Positions 8,721 through 20,556 of a DNA stretch of 64,000 nucleotides are shown in pieces. The notes beneath the pieces are model-generated. The model ran no database searches, was not told where the DNA came from, and was given only the letters and a program-made list of their open reading frames with translations. The position numbers and the translations under genes were made by a program. The stretch's first letter is position 1, and each line of letters opens with the position of its first letter. The DNA comes from Sulfitobacter geojensis (GTDB taxonomy: Bacteria > Pseudomonadota > Alphaproteobacteria > Rhodobacterales > Rhodobacteraceae), in assembly GCF_000622325.1 (NCBI RefSeq), contig NZ_JASE01000005.1, forward strand, positions 3,534,001-3,598,000. The letters are read 5' to 3'.

Positions 8721-8753
8721 GCCCCCGCTGATCACTCAGCGGGGGCTCTTTAT
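8721..8753. terminator. Bidirectional intrinsic terminator
   Basis: An 11-bp perfect stem (8721-8731 with 8736-8746) with a 4-base loop, preceded by AAAAA and followed by TCTTTAT. It can end the hemerythrin operon on the plus strand and, with a better T tract, rplP on the minus strand. Confidence 0.85.
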
Positions 8754-8768
8754 CTCACCGGTGTCGCA

Positions 8769-8828
8769 ACGGGCATTCCTAAGGGAATACCCTGCCTCCG
8801 GCGCGCCAGACCCCGCCAAAGCGGGGTC
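8769..8828. repeat. Two further hairpins downstream of rplP
   Basis: A near-palindrome at 8769-8791 (GGGCATTCC ... GGAATACCC) and a 7-bp hairpin at 8811-8828 (ACCCCGC CAAA GCGGGGT) lie between rplP and the terminator. No T tract. They resemble but do not match the REP family of this window. Confidence 0.4.
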
Positions 8829-8835
8829 GACGGTT

Positions 8836-9249
8836 TTACCAGTCTTCGCGTACCACGACCCGTGTCTTGATCGGCAGCTTCATCGCTGCCAGACGCAGGG
8901 CTTCGCGTGCGATATCGTCGTTCACGCCGTCGATTTCGAACATGACGCGGCCTGGTTTGACCTTACATGCCCAAAAGTCCACGGAACCTTTACCTTTACC
9001 CATACGAACTTCGACAGGCTTTGAGGTAACAGGCACATCTGGAAAAATACGGATCCAGACACGGCCTTGACGCTTCATGTGACGCGTCATGGCACGACGT
9101 GCAGCTTCGATTTGACGTGCGGTAACCCGCTCAGGTTCAATCGCCTTAAGACCATAGGTGCCGAAGTTCAGGTCAGACCCACCCTTCGCCAGACCTTTGA
9201 TCGAGCCTTTGAACTGCTTGCGGAATTTCGTCCGTTTTGGCTGTAGCAT
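8836..9249 (-). CDS. rplP: 50S ribosomal protein L16
   Basis: A-site protein of the 50S subunit. 137 residues with [11 protein letters not shown] start and the VRMGKGKG signature; Arg82 there aligns with E. coli Arg81, the residue hydroxylated by YcfD. It is the last gene of the upstream half of the ribosomal block, 11 bases after rpsC; rpmC, its usual follower, is 2.3 kb away. Confidence 0.98.
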   Translation of the reverse strand: MLQPKRTKFRKQFKGSIKGLAKGGSDLNFGTYGLKAIEPERVTARQIEAARRAMTRHMKRQGRVWIRIFPDVPVTSKPVEVRMGKGKGSVDFWACKVKPGRVMFEIDGVNDDIAREALRLAAMKLPIKTRVVVREDW

Positions 9250-9260
9250 CTATCTACTCC

Positions 9261-9968
9261 TTAACGCCGGCCGCCTGCACCGCGAGGTGCTGGGCCGTCT
9301 TGAAGTTCCTGTAACTTACGATCATGCGCGGAGGGATCATGTTCCATGATCTCACCTTTGAAGATCCACGTCTTGATGCCGATGATACCATAGGCTGTGG
9401 AGGCTTCAACGTGGGCATAATCGATGTCGGCGCGCAATGTGTGCAATGGGACGCGACCCTCACGGTACCATTCGGTACGCGCGATTTCTGCGCCACCCAG
9501 ACGGCCGGCAAGGTTACAACGGATGCCCAAGGCACCCATACGCATGGCGTTCTGAACCGCACGCTTCATGGCGCGACGGAAAGAAACCCGGCGCTCCAAC
9601 TGCTGTGCAATGCTTTCACCAACAAGGGCTGCGTCCAGCTCTGGCTTGCGCACTTCAACGATGTTGAGGTGTACTTCAGAGGCGGTCAGGTTCGCCAGCT
9701 TCTTGCGCAGACCTTCGATGTCTGCACCTTTCTTGCCGATGATGACACCCGGGCGCGCTGTGTGGATCGTAACGCGGCACTTTTTGTGCGGACGCTCGAT
9801 GATCACACGGGCGATACCGGCCTGCGCGCATTCTTTCTTAATGAACGCACGGATCGCCAGATCTTCCAGCAACAGATCACCATAGTCCTTGGTGTCGGCA
9901 TACCAGCGGCTGTCCCAGGTGCGGTTGACCTGCAGACGCATGCCGATCGGGTTTACTTTGTTACCCAT
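9261..9968 (-). CDS. rpsC: 30S ribosomal protein S3
   Basis: Forms part of the mRNA entry channel. 235 residues: KH domain in the N-terminal half with the [17 protein letters not shown] loop, then the S3 C-terminal domain ([30 protein letters not shown]). It shares its start with the stop of rplV (TAATG), indicating coupling. Confidence 0.98.
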   Translation of the reverse strand: MGNKVNPIGMRLQVNRTWDSRWYADTKDYGDLLLEDLAIRAFIKKECAQAGIARVIIERPHKKCRVTIHTARPGVIIGKKGADIEGLRKKLANLTASEVHLNIVEVRKPELDAALVGESIAQQLERRVSFRRAMKRAVQNAMRMGALGIRCNLAGRLGGAEIARTEWYREGRVPLHTLRADIDYAHVEASTAYGIIGIKTWIFKGEIMEHDPSAHDRKLQELQDGPAPRGAGGRR

Positions 9969-10348
9969 TATGCTTGCTCCTCAACTTGACGCACGACGAT
10001 GGTGACTTCGGCAAATGGCTTCATGATCTTGCCGAAACGGCCACGCGCACGTGGACGACCACGCTTGAGTGTCATGTTTTTACCGACATAGGCCTCGGAA
10101 ACGATCAGCTCGTCGACATCAAGGTTGTGGTTGTTCTCGGCATTGGCAATCGCGGACTGAAGGCATTTCTTCACGTCCTGTGCGATACGCTTTTTGGAGA
10201 AAGTCAGATCGGTCAACGCCCGCTCGACTTTCTTGCCGCGGATCAGACCGGCAACAAGGTTCAACTTCTGCGGCGACGTTTTCAACATGCGCAGTTTTGC
10301 ACGTGCTTCATTGTCTGCCACGCGGCGGGGATTTTTATCCTTGCTCAT
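9968..10348 (-). CDS. rplV: 50S ribosomal protein L22
   Basis: Lines the exit tunnel through its beta hairpin. 126 residues; the core [20 protein letters not shown] and the hairpin region ending [11 protein letters not shown] are typical. Overlaps rpsC by one base and follows rpsS by 3 bases. Confidence 0.97.
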   Translation of the reverse strand: MSKDKNPRRVADNEARAKLRMLKTSPQKLNLVAGLIRGKKVERALTDLTFSKKRIAQDVKKCLQSAIANAENNHNLDVDELIVSEAYVGKNMTLKRGRPRARGRFGKIMKPFAEVTIVVRQVEEQA

Positions 10349-10351
10349 GGC

Positions 10352-10630
10352 TTATTTCCGCTTCGCTTTTTTGTCTGCTGCGTGACCGTAATAGGTGCGA
10401 GTTGGCGAATATTCACCGAACTTCTGACCGATCATGTCTTCAGAGACGTTTACTGGGATGTGCTTGCGACCGTTATAGACACCGAATGTCAGGCCAACAA
10501 ACTGAGGCAGGATCGTAGAACGGCGCGACCAGATCTTGATCACTTCGTTCCGACCGCTCTCGCGAGTCGCTTCGGCCTTTTTGAGGACATACGCGTCAAC
10601 AAAAGGACCTTTCCATACTGAACGAGACAT
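10352..10630 (-). CDS. rpsS: 30S ribosomal protein S19
   Basis: Head protein that binds near S13. 92 residues, the family length, with [19 protein letters not shown] at the start and [26 protein letters not shown] in the core. Three bases after rplB. Confidence 0.98.
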   Translation of the reverse strand: MSRSVWKGPFVDAYVLKKAEATRESGRNEVIKIWSRRSTILPQFVGLTFGVYNGRKHIPVNVSEDMIGQKFGEYSPTRTYYGHAADKKAKRK

Positions 10631-10633
10631 AAA

Positions 10634-11476
10634 TTAGCGTCCCTTCTTCTTGGCGTGGCGCGATCTGATGATCAGATTGCTTGACGCTTTTTTCTTGTTC
10701 CGGGTTTTTGCACCCTTAGTCGGCTTGCCCCAAGGCGTAACCGGATGACGACCACCAGAGGTCCGGCCTTCACCACCACCGTGCGGGTGGTCGATCGGGT
10801 TCATAACGACACCACGTACAGAAGGACGGATGCCCTTGTGACGCATGCGGCCCGCTTTACCGTAGTTCTGGTTGGAGTTGTCGGGGTTGGACACGGCACC
10901 AACGGTGGCCATGCATTCCTGACGCACCAGACGCAGTTCGCCCGAAGACAAACGGATCTGGGCATACCCACCATCACGACCAACGAACTGGGCGTATGTA
11001 CCGGCGGCACGTGCGATCTGGCCGCCCTTGCCTGGTTTCATTTCGATGTTGTGGATGATTGTACCGATGGGCATGCCGCTGAAGGGCATTGCGTTACCGG
11101 GCTTGATGTCGGCCTTGGCCGAGGCAATCACCTTGTCGCCGATTGCCAGACGCTGAGGGGCAAGAATATAGGCTTGCTCGCCATCTTCGTACTGGATCAG
11201 GGCAATAAATGCTGTCCGGTTCGGGTCATATTCGATCCGAGCCACAACCGCGGACATGTCCAGCTTGTTGCGCTTGAAATCGACGATACGGTAGAGGCGC
11301 TTTGCACCACCACCTTTGCGACGCATTGTGATCCGTCCGGTGTTGTTCCGTCCGCCGTTCTTCGTAAGACCCTCTGTGAGGGCCTTTACGGGGCGACCTT
11401 TCCAAAGCTCCGAACGGTCGATCAGTACCAGCCCACGCTGGCCCGGCGTCGTCGGTTTGTACGACTTGAGTGCCAT
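10634..11476 (-). CDS. rplB: 50S ribosomal protein L2
   Basis: Essential for subunit association and peptidyl transfer. 280 residues with the [21 protein letters not shown] signature carrying the conserved His. In the standard S10 order rplW should lie just upstream; here the next upstream gene on this strand is a complex I accessory protein 240 bases away, so rplB begins its own transcript or rplW is displaced. Confidence 0.98.
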   Translation of the reverse strand: MALKSYKPTTPGQRGLVLIDRSELWKGRPVKALTEGLTKNGGRNNTGRITMRRKGGGAKRLYRIVDFKRNKLDMSAVVARIEYDPNRTAFIALIQYEDGEQAYILAPQRLAIGDKVIASAKADIKPGNAMPFSGMPIGTIIHNIEMKPGKGGQIARAAGTYAQFVGRDGGYAQIRLSSGELRLVRQECMATVGAVSNPDNSNQNYGKAGRMRHKGIRPSVRGVVMNPIDHPHGGGEGRTSGGRHPVTPWGKPTKGAKTRNKKKASSNLIIRSRHAKKKGR

Positions 11477-11563
11477 GTTGTCTGTCTTCCGTTTAGCTGT
11501 GCGGCAGGGATGTTGCCCCGCCTGTGGTTATAGGGCCCCGAAGGTCCCCGATGGATTTGGTGC

Positions 11564-11614
11564 GGCGGGAAATCCCGCTTTACCGGTTTGCCGTAGCGCG
11601 GGATTGATCCCGAC
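11564..11614. repeat. Degenerate REP-like palindrome pair, heads inward
   Basis: An inverted copy (11564-11583, GGCGGGAAATCCCGC plus TTTAC) faces a forward copy (11593-11614, GTAGCGCGGGATTGATCCCG). It lies in the spacer upstream of rplB, where the same arrangement is seen as in the 2.1 and 3.0 kb spacers, but with more substitutions. Confidence 0.5.
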
Positions 11615-11621
11615 ATGCGAC

Positions 11622-11651
11622 AAAAGACAAGCCCCAGACGAATCTGGGGCC
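11622..11651 (-). terminator. Probable terminator of the complex I accessory gene
   Basis: An 8-bp stem GCCCCAGA/TCTGGGGC with a 4-base loop is followed on the minus strand by TTGTCTTTT. A second short hairpin (GGGGGAGGTCCCCC, 11694-11707) precedes it. Confidence 0.5.
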
Positions 11652-11715
11652 ATGCCGATGGGGTCGTTTAGGGGGTGACGCGGATGGGGTCAAGGGGGAG
11701 GTCCCCCAAATACCC

Positions 11716-12027
11716 CTAGTGCGTCCAGGCCCCGCGCCGTCCGGTGGCAAAGTTCTCGCCATAGCCGCCGGGGCGGATGTTCGGCTTGCGCTTGTTGGGC
11801 TCTTGCACTTGCGCGTCGATACCGTTTTCACGGGCGTATTCCGCTGCCGCTTCTTTGGTTTCGAACTGCAGCCTGACTTGCGACTGCGTATCTGATGATG
11901 ACGTCCAGCCCATCAGGGGATCAACCGCGCGGGCCTCGCTCGGGGCGAACTCAAGCACCCAGTGATTGGTCTTGGCCGTGCCCGAAGACATCGCCGTTCT
12001 GGCAGGTTGATAAATACGTGCGCGCAT
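11716..12027 (-). CDS. ETC complex I subunit, NDUFS4-like
   Basis: 103 residues, of the ETC complex I subunit conserved-region family, an accessory subunit of the respiratory NADH:quinone oxidoreductase kept in alphaproteobacteria and mitochondria. Visible: [25 protein letters not shown] and the C-terminal [21 protein letters not shown], both strong family hallmarks. It acts at the inner membrane. It stands alone upstream of rplB. Confidence 0.88.
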   Translation of the reverse strand: MRARIYQPARTAMSSGTAKTNHWVLEFAPSEARAVDPLMGWTSSSDTQSQVRLQFETKEAAAEYARENGIDAQVQEPNKRKPNIRPGGYGENFATGRRGAWTH

Positions 12028-12169
12028 GGGGGCCTCGTTGCTTTTTGCTGGACGTCTTATCGGGCATCTGCCCCCTCAAAGCAAGGGCATCCAATGATCG
12101 TGGCTAAAGGAAAGCTTGCAATTGCTGCGATGCAGCATTAGCTGTGGAATACCAGTATGGAGTTGCCGG

Positions 12170-12454
12170 ATGTTTCCCAACGATTTGTTTTCCCTACAGC
12201 TAAAAATGACCACACTCATGGTCGAAGCCCAAACCGTCATGACCCTGCGTCTGATGGGGATGAGCGGGGCAATCCCGGCGAAACACGGGGAAAACGAACG
12301 GATGGTCGACGAAAAAGGCCCCGCAATGGCCAAAGCTTTCGCCGCCGGGACCAAAGCGATGATGCAGGGCAAACGCCCCGACCAGATCATGTCGGCCGCG
12401 ATGGTGCCGGTCAGCAAACGTGTCACGTCAAACCGTAAACGCCTGATGAAGTAG
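12170..12454 (+). CDS. Small conserved protein of the Rhodobacteraceae 'antifreeze' type
   Basis: 94 residues, helical, starting MFPNDLFSLQLKMTTLMVEAQTV with the repeated-looking KRPDQIMSAAM and a basic C-terminal tail (VSKRVTSNRKRLMK). Databases often label similar Rhodobacteraceae proteins 'antifreeze protein', a name with no functional basis I know; it has phasin-like amphipathic character. Start chosen because GGAG lies 7 bases upstream; an earlier ATG in frame has no such site. Function unknown. Confidence 0.65.
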   Translation: MFPNDLFSLQLKMTTLMVEAQTVMTLRLMGMSGAIPAKHGENERMVDEKGPAMAKAFAAGTKAMMQGKRPDQIMSAAMVPVSKRVTSNRKRLMK

Positions 12455-12500
12455 CCGCGCCTGCTGCCACTTTCTGACAGCATATCGGGCTTACGGACTT

Positions 12501-12515
12501 GAACCGCCGATGAAA
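12501..12515. promoter_or_regulatory. Candidate LexA (SOS) box upstream of uvrB
   Basis: GAAC-N7-GAAA, one mismatch from the alphaproteobacterial LexA site GTTC-N7-GTTC read on the other strand (GAAC-N7-GAAC). It lies 40 bases before the uvrB start, where an SOS operator is expected. Confidence 0.4.
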
Positions 12516-12555
12516 AAGGTCACCTTGTGGGCAACACTTTGCAGGACCTTGCCCC

Positions 12556-14760
<2,205 letters not shown>

Positions 14761-14896
14761 GTCGAAACCCTGCCGCTATACTTGCGTTAGGTCGTGCTCA
14801 AGACGCGCGAGCGAACGGTCAATTCTTCGATAGGTCGGAACCATTTCGCGTTACCGGTGTTCTATTCACAACAGTAACACCTACGGGAGACTTACA

Positions 14897-15085
14897 ATGG
14901 AATATGGCATCTTCGGCCTCATCATCCTGATTGCAAACATCTACGCGATCTACCAAGTTCTGACATCCGGCGCATCCGGCCTTGCGAAAATCCTCTGGAC
15001 GTTGGCGATCCTGATCCTGCCCGTCGTCGGCTTGATCGCATGGTTGATCGCTGGACCACGTGGTGGCCGTTCGGTCCGTATCTAA
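14897..15085 (+). CDS. Small membrane protein with PLDc_N domain
   Basis: 62 residues with two transmembrane helices (about 3-20 and 32-51) and a short basic C-terminal tail. The pattern, with Asn in the first helix and LPVVGLIAWLIAGPRG at the end, matches the phospholipase D N-terminal (PLDc_N) family often found as stand-alone small proteins. GGGAG lies upstream of the start. Followed by a terminator. Role unknown. Confidence 0.8.
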   Translation: MEYGIFGLIILIANIYAIYQVLTSGASGLAKILWTLAILILPVVGLIAWLIAGPRGGRSVRI

Positions 15086-15107
15086 CACGACGAAACCCAA
15101 AACCGAC

Positions 15108-15135
15108 AAAGCCCGGTGCAATGCGCCGGGCTTTT
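15108..15135 (+). terminator. Intrinsic terminator
   Basis: GCCCGG ... CCGGGC stem flanked by AAA and TTTT (15108-15135), ending the PLDc_N gene. Confidence 0.8.
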
Positions 15136-15226
15136 CGCGCGTCAATCGCGCAACATCTCTTCCCCTGCCACGCTCACGTTAACCTTTTGTTAACCAACGC
15201 CTTCGATCCTGAAATCCGGAGGCGTC

Positions 15227-15898
15227 ATGAGATATCTTTTCGCAGCATGTTTGATCTTGTGGCAATGTGTGGCCTGTACCGCACAGGCAGGGGCGTGGCT
15301 GCGTGAAAAAGGAACCGGCTTTGTTTCCCTCAGCTTCGGGGCAACGCAGTTCTCCGAAACCACCAATGCGCTTTATATTGAATACGGGTTAAGCGACAAA
15401 ACCACCGTCGGCGTTGATGTCAGCACCTTCACCAACGCGCTGAACGTGCGCAATGGTTTCGGCAATATCTTCCTGCGCCGTGCTATCGGCCCCACCGACC
15501 GGCCCCATAAATGGGCCTATGAAATCGGGTTTGGCGGATTGTGGGGCAACGAAATGCAATTGCCGACAGTCAGAACCGCCATCTCATGGGGACGCGGCTT
15601 CAAGATCGTCGAACGCGACGGATGGGTAAACATGGATGCCGCCTATGTCTATGAACCGACCTTGGGCGAACATATCACCAAACTTGACGCAACTTTGGGA
15701 CTGAATTTCGGCACGATCACCACGGGTCTTCTGGAGGTTACCCTTTCTTCCCAGAACAACGAAACCTACGGGGCATTTGAACCTTCCGTGCTGATCAAGC
15801 CCAAAGAAAGCCGTTTCAGTATCAAGGTTGGTGCTCAGGTTCCCTTTGATGAACAGGAAAAAGCGGCGCTTAAACTCGGGATCTGGCGCAGCTTCTAA
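15227..15898 (+). CDS. Exported outer-membrane-like protein, uncharacterised
   Basis: 223 residues. Signal peptide at 1-21 with likely cleavage after TAQA, then alternating hydrophobic strands rich in Gly and aromatic residues (FVSLSFGATQFSETTNALYIEYGLSDKTTVGVDVS) and a C-terminal Phe, as in outer-membrane beta barrels. No specific family recognised. It may be a small porin-like or surface protein. It is preceded by the PLDc_N terminator and faces the beta-helix protein convergently. Confidence 0.65.
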   Translation: MRYLFAACLILWQCVACTAQAGAWLREKGTGFVSLSFGATQFSETTNALYIEYGLSDKTTVGVDVSTFTNALNVRNGFGNIFLRRAIGPTDRPHKWAYEIGFGGLWGNEMQLPTVRTAISWGRGFKIVERDGWVNMDAAYVYEPTLGEHITKLDATLGLNFGTITTGLLEVTLSSQNNETYGAFEPSVLIKPKESRFSIKVGAQVPFDEQEKAALKLGIWRSF

Positions 15899-15906
15899 CC
15901 GAAACG

Positions 15907-15931
15907 CCCTGCCTCCATGGGGGAGGCAGGG
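15907..15931. terminator. Hairpin between convergent genes
   Basis: A 10-bp perfect stem (15907-15916 with 15922-15931) lies between two convergent genes. It lacks a T tract on either strand, so termination strength is uncertain. Confidence 0.5.
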
Positions 15932-15939
15932 ACACGTTC

Positions 15940-18231
15940 CTAACGGAAATCCATCCGTACGGTCGCTTGAATTTTATCGCGCACGTCGCTCGGCCAAACC
16001 ACTCTGATCTGATCGCGGTTCGATCCCTGAACCGTATCGACATAGGGCGTTTCGAACTGCTTAACGTTGTTAACATTGCGCAGCGGACCAATCGCTGTAA
16101 CCGCATCCACCGACAAAGCTTGTCCGCCAAATGGTAAATATTCAGACACGTCGATGGTCCAGGCATCCGCCACCGCCTCCTGAGTGAAATCAACATAGGC
16201 AGGATTCACCGGTTGCGCCGTCACCCCCAGATAGGAGTTGGCCGCCATGGTAAAGTTCTTGCACCGCGTCATGTCCAGATCCGCAAACGTCGTATCCACC
16301 CGTTCCGCCCGATCGATAAATCCGTTCAAACTGCGAAACCGGTTGCCCGAAATCGACACACCATTCAGGAAATGTCCCGCTCCATGCGGCTTTACCACGA
16401 TGTAACTGAACCACGGGGCAACTTCGCCCGACAGGAACATATTGTCCGTCACACTCAACGCGCTGAATGAAAAGCCCCCCGTAAAGGCCGGACTTGGATC
16501 ATGCTCGTTCGTCCATTCAATAAAACAATTGTCGATATAGTTGTTCGAGATCACAGTACCCACGCTGGTGCTCGCCAGAATGATACCACCCGACCTGACC
16601 CCGTTCGCCACCCCGTCCCCTTGGAAAAAATGGTTGCCGGTGAAGATGTTATTCGACCCGCCCAACAATCCGAAATGGCGAAATCTCGTGGCGCGGTTAT
16701 TGCGGATTTTCGCGTCGTTCTGATTTACGTTAAATCCGATGGTCTTGCGCGCAGGCACGGCCAATGCATCCTCTGCTGACAGGAACTGACACCGGTCCAC
16801 CATCAGCCCCTGACACCCTGTCCCGATTGATGTGATGCCACGATCCATCGGGCGGCTGATGAAACAATCCCGCACATGAAACGTAATACCGCCGGGTGAC
16901 AGCATGACGGCTGAACAGCGGTCGTTACACTGGAACTCCAAATCCGCCAGCACAAATTTGCTCAGTGCATTAAACCCACTGAAATCAATCAGATACTTGA
17001 ATTTTCGAAAGGTGAAATTTTGCCGTCCCTCTGCGTCATACAGCGGTTTGTTCAGCGTGATCTCCTGTCGGGCAAGGTCTTTGCTGCGCACGTAAACCTC
17101 GCGTCCCACACCGGTTCCCTCAACCAAAGACCCAACCGGAATGCTCGCCACATTCGTAACATCCGTCAGGGTCCGCGAATTGCCAGTTGAATAGGTCGCG
17201 GCAGACCCGAAAACCTCCGTGTCCCATGCCGCACTCGCCGCCGCTTCCAGTTGACCGTTGCGGATCACCCGCCGCGTCGCATAGGAATTTGTGCCCGGCA
17301 CCGTTGCCGCCATATCCAGCGGCGCGGTCACATTGACCTTGCGCCCGCCCATATCCAGCGTCTCGTGGTCCGAATTGTTCAACAGCGCCTGAAACGCCTT
17401 TTTGAACGCCACCTCTTCATCTTCAAACGCCTCGATATAGGTCGGCAAATCAAAGTTTCGCCGCAGCAGTAAAACAGCCGTGTCCGGCATGCTCACCCGC
17501 CCTTCAAACTTGACCAGCGTATCAATCGTCACATTGCCGGCCAGACGAAAATTGCCCTCCGGTACGAAAACCGTACGCCCGTTTGCGGCAGAATTGGCGG
17601 CCTCGAAAGCGGCAGTGTTATCTGTGTTACCGTTCCCCAGCGCGCCGAAATCCGTCACATCCACAATCGAAATCATGTCGCGCAAAAACACCGACGTGAC
17701 ATCTTCGATCTGGATGTCATCGACGCGGATGATGCCGCCATTCGGGCCCACCAGATCAATGCCAAAATGGCCGTAAACCGGCTCCGCCCCCCAGACAAGA
17801 TCAACGCCCCCGCGCGACCCCGTGCCAACGATCGCTTTGATCTCAACCACTTCCCCGTAATTTTGCAAGGTCGTAAACGCAGAAAACTCTGGCAGCCCGT
17901 TCACCCGCGCCCCATTGCCATAGGCCGGATATCCGCCGATACGCACCGATGGCAAATTGCCACTGACCGCTTTCACCCGCGCTGAGATCTGTAAATAACA
18001 CCCCGGCAAAATCGGCGTCTGCCCCATGAACCGCAGCTTTTGCGTATTCTGTGTCTTCAGCAATTCCAATGCACCGGCAAAATCCTGATCCGCCGCAACA
18101 AATAGCGCATTCGCTGCGTTCTCATAGGTGTCAGACCCTGCTGTACCATCCCCGCTCGACCATACATCCAGACCCGCCGCAAAAGGTGTCGGCGTCAGCA
18201 CCAAACCATCGGTAATTGCCTTGTTCATCAA
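15940..18231 (-). CDS. Right-handed beta-helix (pectate lyase 3 / GH28-related) protein
   Basis: 763 residues. An N-terminal region of about 190 residues with a carbohydrate-binding-like look (GLDVWSSGDGTAGSDTYENAANA) precedes a pectate-lyase-superfamily start (VDVTDFGALGNGNTDNTAAFEAAN) and beta-helix repeats with many Asn ladders (NNRATRF, GNHFFQG, SNNYIDN, DNMFLSG, GNRFRSL). No signal peptide. Similar Rhodobacteraceae proteins are called glycosyl hydrolase family 28-related; the lack of a signal and the fold also suit a tailspike-like depolymerase. Substrate unknown. Confidence 0.75.
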   Translation of the reverse strand: MMNKAITDGLVLTPTPFAAGLDVWSSGDGTAGSDTYENAANALFVAADQDFAGALELLKTQNTQKLRFMGQTPILPGCYLQISARVKAVSGNLPSVRIGGYPAYGNGARVNGLPEFSAFTTLQNYGEVVEIKAIVGTGSRGGVDLVWGAEPVYGHFGIDLVGPNGGIIRVDDIQIEDVTSVFLRDMISIVDVTDFGALGNGNTDNTAAFEAANSAANGRTVFVPEGNFRLAGNVTIDTLVKFEGRVSMPDTAVLLLRRNFDLPTYIEAFEDEEVAFKKAFQALLNNSDHETLDMGGRKVNVTAPLDMAATVPGTNSYATRRVIRNGQLEAAASAAWDTEVFGSAATYSTGNSRTLTDVTNVASIPVGSLVEGTGVGREVYVRSKDLARQEITLNKPLYDAEGRQNFTFRKFKYLIDFSGFNALSKFVLADLEFQCNDRCSAVMLSPGGITFHVRDCFISRPMDRGITSIGTGCQGLMVDRCQFLSAEDALAVPARKTIGFNVNQNDAKIRNNRATRFRHFGLLGGSNNIFTGNHFFQGDGVANGVRSGGIILASTSVGTVISNNYIDNCFIEWTNEHDPSPAFTGGFSFSALSVTDNMFLSGEVAPWFSYIVVKPHGAGHFLNGVSISGNRFRSLNGFIDRAERVDTTFADLDMTRCKNFTMAANSYLGVTAQPVNPAYVDFTQEAVADAWTIDVSEYLPFGGQALSVDAVTAIGPLRNVNNVKQFETPYVDTVQGSNRDQIRVVWPSDVRDKIQATVRMDFR

Positions 18232-18381
18232 AATTCCCTTTCCACAGAGGTGCCCGTTGCACTCCGGTTGTTGCCATGACCCCGGCGCGCGCCGGCTCAG
18301 GACAGGGAAATATCAATGATACATTAAACAGGGCTGAGACCACCGTGCGCCGCTACGCGCAACAGCGCCTTCAAAAGCGGT

Positions 18382-18795
18382 TCAAACCGACGCTCCGGGC
18401 GCTTCAAGAAACTGCACACCCGCGATGCGCCAACCCGCGTCGGTTTCCTGCATCTGATACAGCAGCAGGAACATCACCCCTTTGGCGTCGACGATCTGGA
18501 CCTTCTGGAACACCGACCCTTCATAGGCCTTTCGCTCCAGATACCGCACCTCCGCGGGCCGCCAGACCATCGGGTATTGCGTTGTTACCATCCGTTGAAA
18601 GTTCTGCGGCGATTGAAAAAGACGCTGCAAGGCAGGCGTGGCATAGGAAAATGCCTGTTCGAAATCATCCGCCTTAAACGCTTCAATCTGCGCGCCAATC
18701 GTGCCCTCTATCTCGGCTTGCTGCGCGGCAACGCCAAACGACAAAACGCTGGCAAGGATTATCCCCCCCAGCATCCGGATTACAATTTTCCACAT
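18382..18795 (-). CDS. DUF4864 exported protein
   Basis: 137 residues with a signal peptide (1-24, cleavage after VAA) and an NTF2-like alpha+beta domain: QIEAFKADDFEQAFSYATPALQRLF, then PMVWRP and FLLLYQMQETDAGWRIAGVQFL. This pattern is that of DUF4864, common in Rhodobacteraceae, with unknown function. It follows lysS by 57 bases on the same strand. Confidence 0.8.
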   Translation of the reverse strand: MWKIVIRMLGGIILASVLSFGVAAQQAEIEGTIGAQIEAFKADDFEQAFSYATPALQRLFQSPQNFQRMVTTQYPMVWRPAEVRYLERKAYEGSVFQKVQIVDAKGVMFLLLYQMQETDAGWRIAGVQFLEAPGASV

Positions 18796-18852
18796 ATAGT
18801 ATCTCCCCTGCCGACCCTTACGTTAAGTCACGCGGTCAGCAGGGCAAGAGTT

Positions 18853-20433
18853 TCACGACGCCAGAAGTTTCCCCGCCAGCGCGTCATCAATCAACTGAAC
18901 CGTCTCGTCGACACCGTAAAGCGCGATGAAACCACCGAACCGTGGCCCCTGACTTGCGCCAAGCAGCACTTCATAAAGGGCCGTGAACCAGTCGCGCAGC
19001 GGATCAAAACGTTCTTTGCCAACCGCAAACACCATGGTCTGCAACGCTTCGGCATCCAGCCCGCCTTCCCAAACCTTGAGGTTGTCGCGAAGCTCTTCAA
19101 GTGCCTCGCGCTCAAGATCGGATGGCGCACGGAACACCTTATGCGGCTTCACAAAGTCGTTGAAATACCGCACGGCATGCCCTGCCGCCGCATCCATGCC
19201 CGGATTGTTTTCCGCTGACGCTTCAGGTGCATAACGCTGGATAAAACCCCAGAGCTTCGATTTGTCTTCTGCCGACGACACCGATGCCAGATTAAGCAGC
19301 ATCGAAAACGGCACAACCATATCGGACTTCGGCACATCACCGCCGTGAATATGCCAAACCGGATTGTTCAACCGCCCTTTCGCGTCCTGTCCCTCATACG
19401 CCCGCAACTGCTGGTGATACTCATCCACAGCTTTGGGGATCACGTCAAAATGCATCCGCTTGGCCGTCTTGGGCTTGAGATACATAAAATACGACAGGCT
19501 TTCGGTGCTGGCGTAGGTCAGCCATTCGTCGATCGAAATCCCGTTGCCGGATGATTTCGAAATCTTCTGCCCGTTTTCATCAAGGAAAAGCTCATAGCTG
19601 AAGTGGTTCGGCTTCTTGCCGCCCAAAATCTCGCAAATCCGGTCGTAAATCGCTGTGTTTGTCGCGTGCTCCTTACCGTACATTTCGAAGTCAACGTCCA
19701 GCGCCGCCCAGCGTGCGCCGAAATCCGGCTTCCACTGCAACTTCACATTTCCGCCGGTGACCGGCAGCGTCCATTCCTTGCCATCTTCATCGTCAAACGT
19801 AACCGTGTGGTTAACAGGATCGACGTTTTTCATCGGTACGTACAGCACCCGACCGGTTTCAGGATGGATCGGCAGGAAAATCGAATAGGTCGCCGCACGC
19901 TCTTCGCGCAGAGACTTCAACATTACTGCCATCACCTGATCATAGCGTTCACAGGCCCGCTTCAGGATCTCGTCGAAATGTCCGGCGCGGTAAAACTCGC
20001 GGGCGGAATAAAATTCGTACTCGAACCCGAATGTATCCAGAAACCGCCGCAGCATCGCATTGTTATGATGGCCAAAACTCTCGTGCGTCCCGAACGGATC
20101 CGGCACCGATGTCAGCGGCTTGTGCATATGCTCGGCCAGCATTTCCTGTTGTGGCACATTGCCCGGCACCTTGCGCATCCCGTCCAGATCGTCGGAAAAA
20201 CACACCAGTTTCGTCGGGATGTCGCTGATCTCCTCGAACGCCCGCTGAATCATCGTCGTGCGCAGCACCTCGCCGAACGTCCCGATATGCGGCAGGCCGG
20301 ACGGACCATAGCCCGTTTCGAACAACACAAACCCCTTTTCCGGCGCGGCTTTCGCATAACGTTTCAACACCGCGCGGGCCTCTTCAAAAGGCCACGCTTT
20401 GCTGCTCATCGCCGCTTCCCGCATCTCAGACAT
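18853..20433 (-). CDS. lysS: Lysyl-tRNA synthetase, class I
   Basis: Charges tRNA-Lys. 526 residues with the class I signatures: a HIGH-like motif in [10 protein letters not shown] near the N-terminus and KMSKS-like KISKS in the middle, so it is the archaeal-type LysRS-I found in alphaproteobacteria. In-frame starts exist at 20442, 20433, 20424 and 20409; 20433 (MSEMREAAM) fits the family N-terminus best. Divergent from the TerB-like gene. Confidence 0.95.
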   Translation of the reverse strand: MSEMREAAMSSKAWPFEEARAVLKRYAKAAPEKGFVLFETGYGPSGLPHIGTFGEVLRTTMIQRAFEEISDIPTKLVCFSDDLDGMRKVPGNVPQQEMLAEHMHKPLTSVPDPFGTHESFGHHNNAMLRRFLDTFGFEYEFYSAREFYRAGHFDEILKRACERYDQVMAVMLKSLREERAATYSIFLPIHPETGRVLYVPMKNVDPVNHTVTFDDEDGKEWTLPVTGGNVKLQWKPDFGARWAALDVDFEMYGKEHATNTAIYDRICEILGGKKPNHFSYELFLDENGQKISKSSGNGISIDEWLTYASTESLSYFMYLKPKTAKRMHFDVIPKAVDEYHQQLRAYEGQDAKGRLNNPVWHIHGGDVPKSDMVVPFSMLLNLASVSSAEDKSKLWGFIQRYAPEASAENNPGMDAAAGHAVRYFNDFVKPHKVFRAPSDLEREALEELRDNLKVWEGGLDAEALQTMVFAVGKERFDPLRDWFTALYEVLLGASQGPRFGGFIALYGVDETVQLIDDALAGKLLAS

Positions 20434-20556
20434 TTGTATCATCCATATTCCGCCGATTCCGTGCCCCATGCACGCAGGCTGGCGTGTACCTATTGCGTCC
20501 CCTAGGGTGCGTCAATATTCTGCGCTGCAACAACTTCCCTCCCGAAGGACACGCTC

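Noticed and set aside
11694..11707. GGGGGAGGTCCCCC hairpin
   Set aside because: A very common short hairpin in alphaproteobacterial spacers; not given its own call beyond a mention.
18282..18295. 14-bp perfect palindrome CCGGCGCGCGCCGG
   Set aside because: Short GC palindromes are expected by chance in this composition; no context supports a function.
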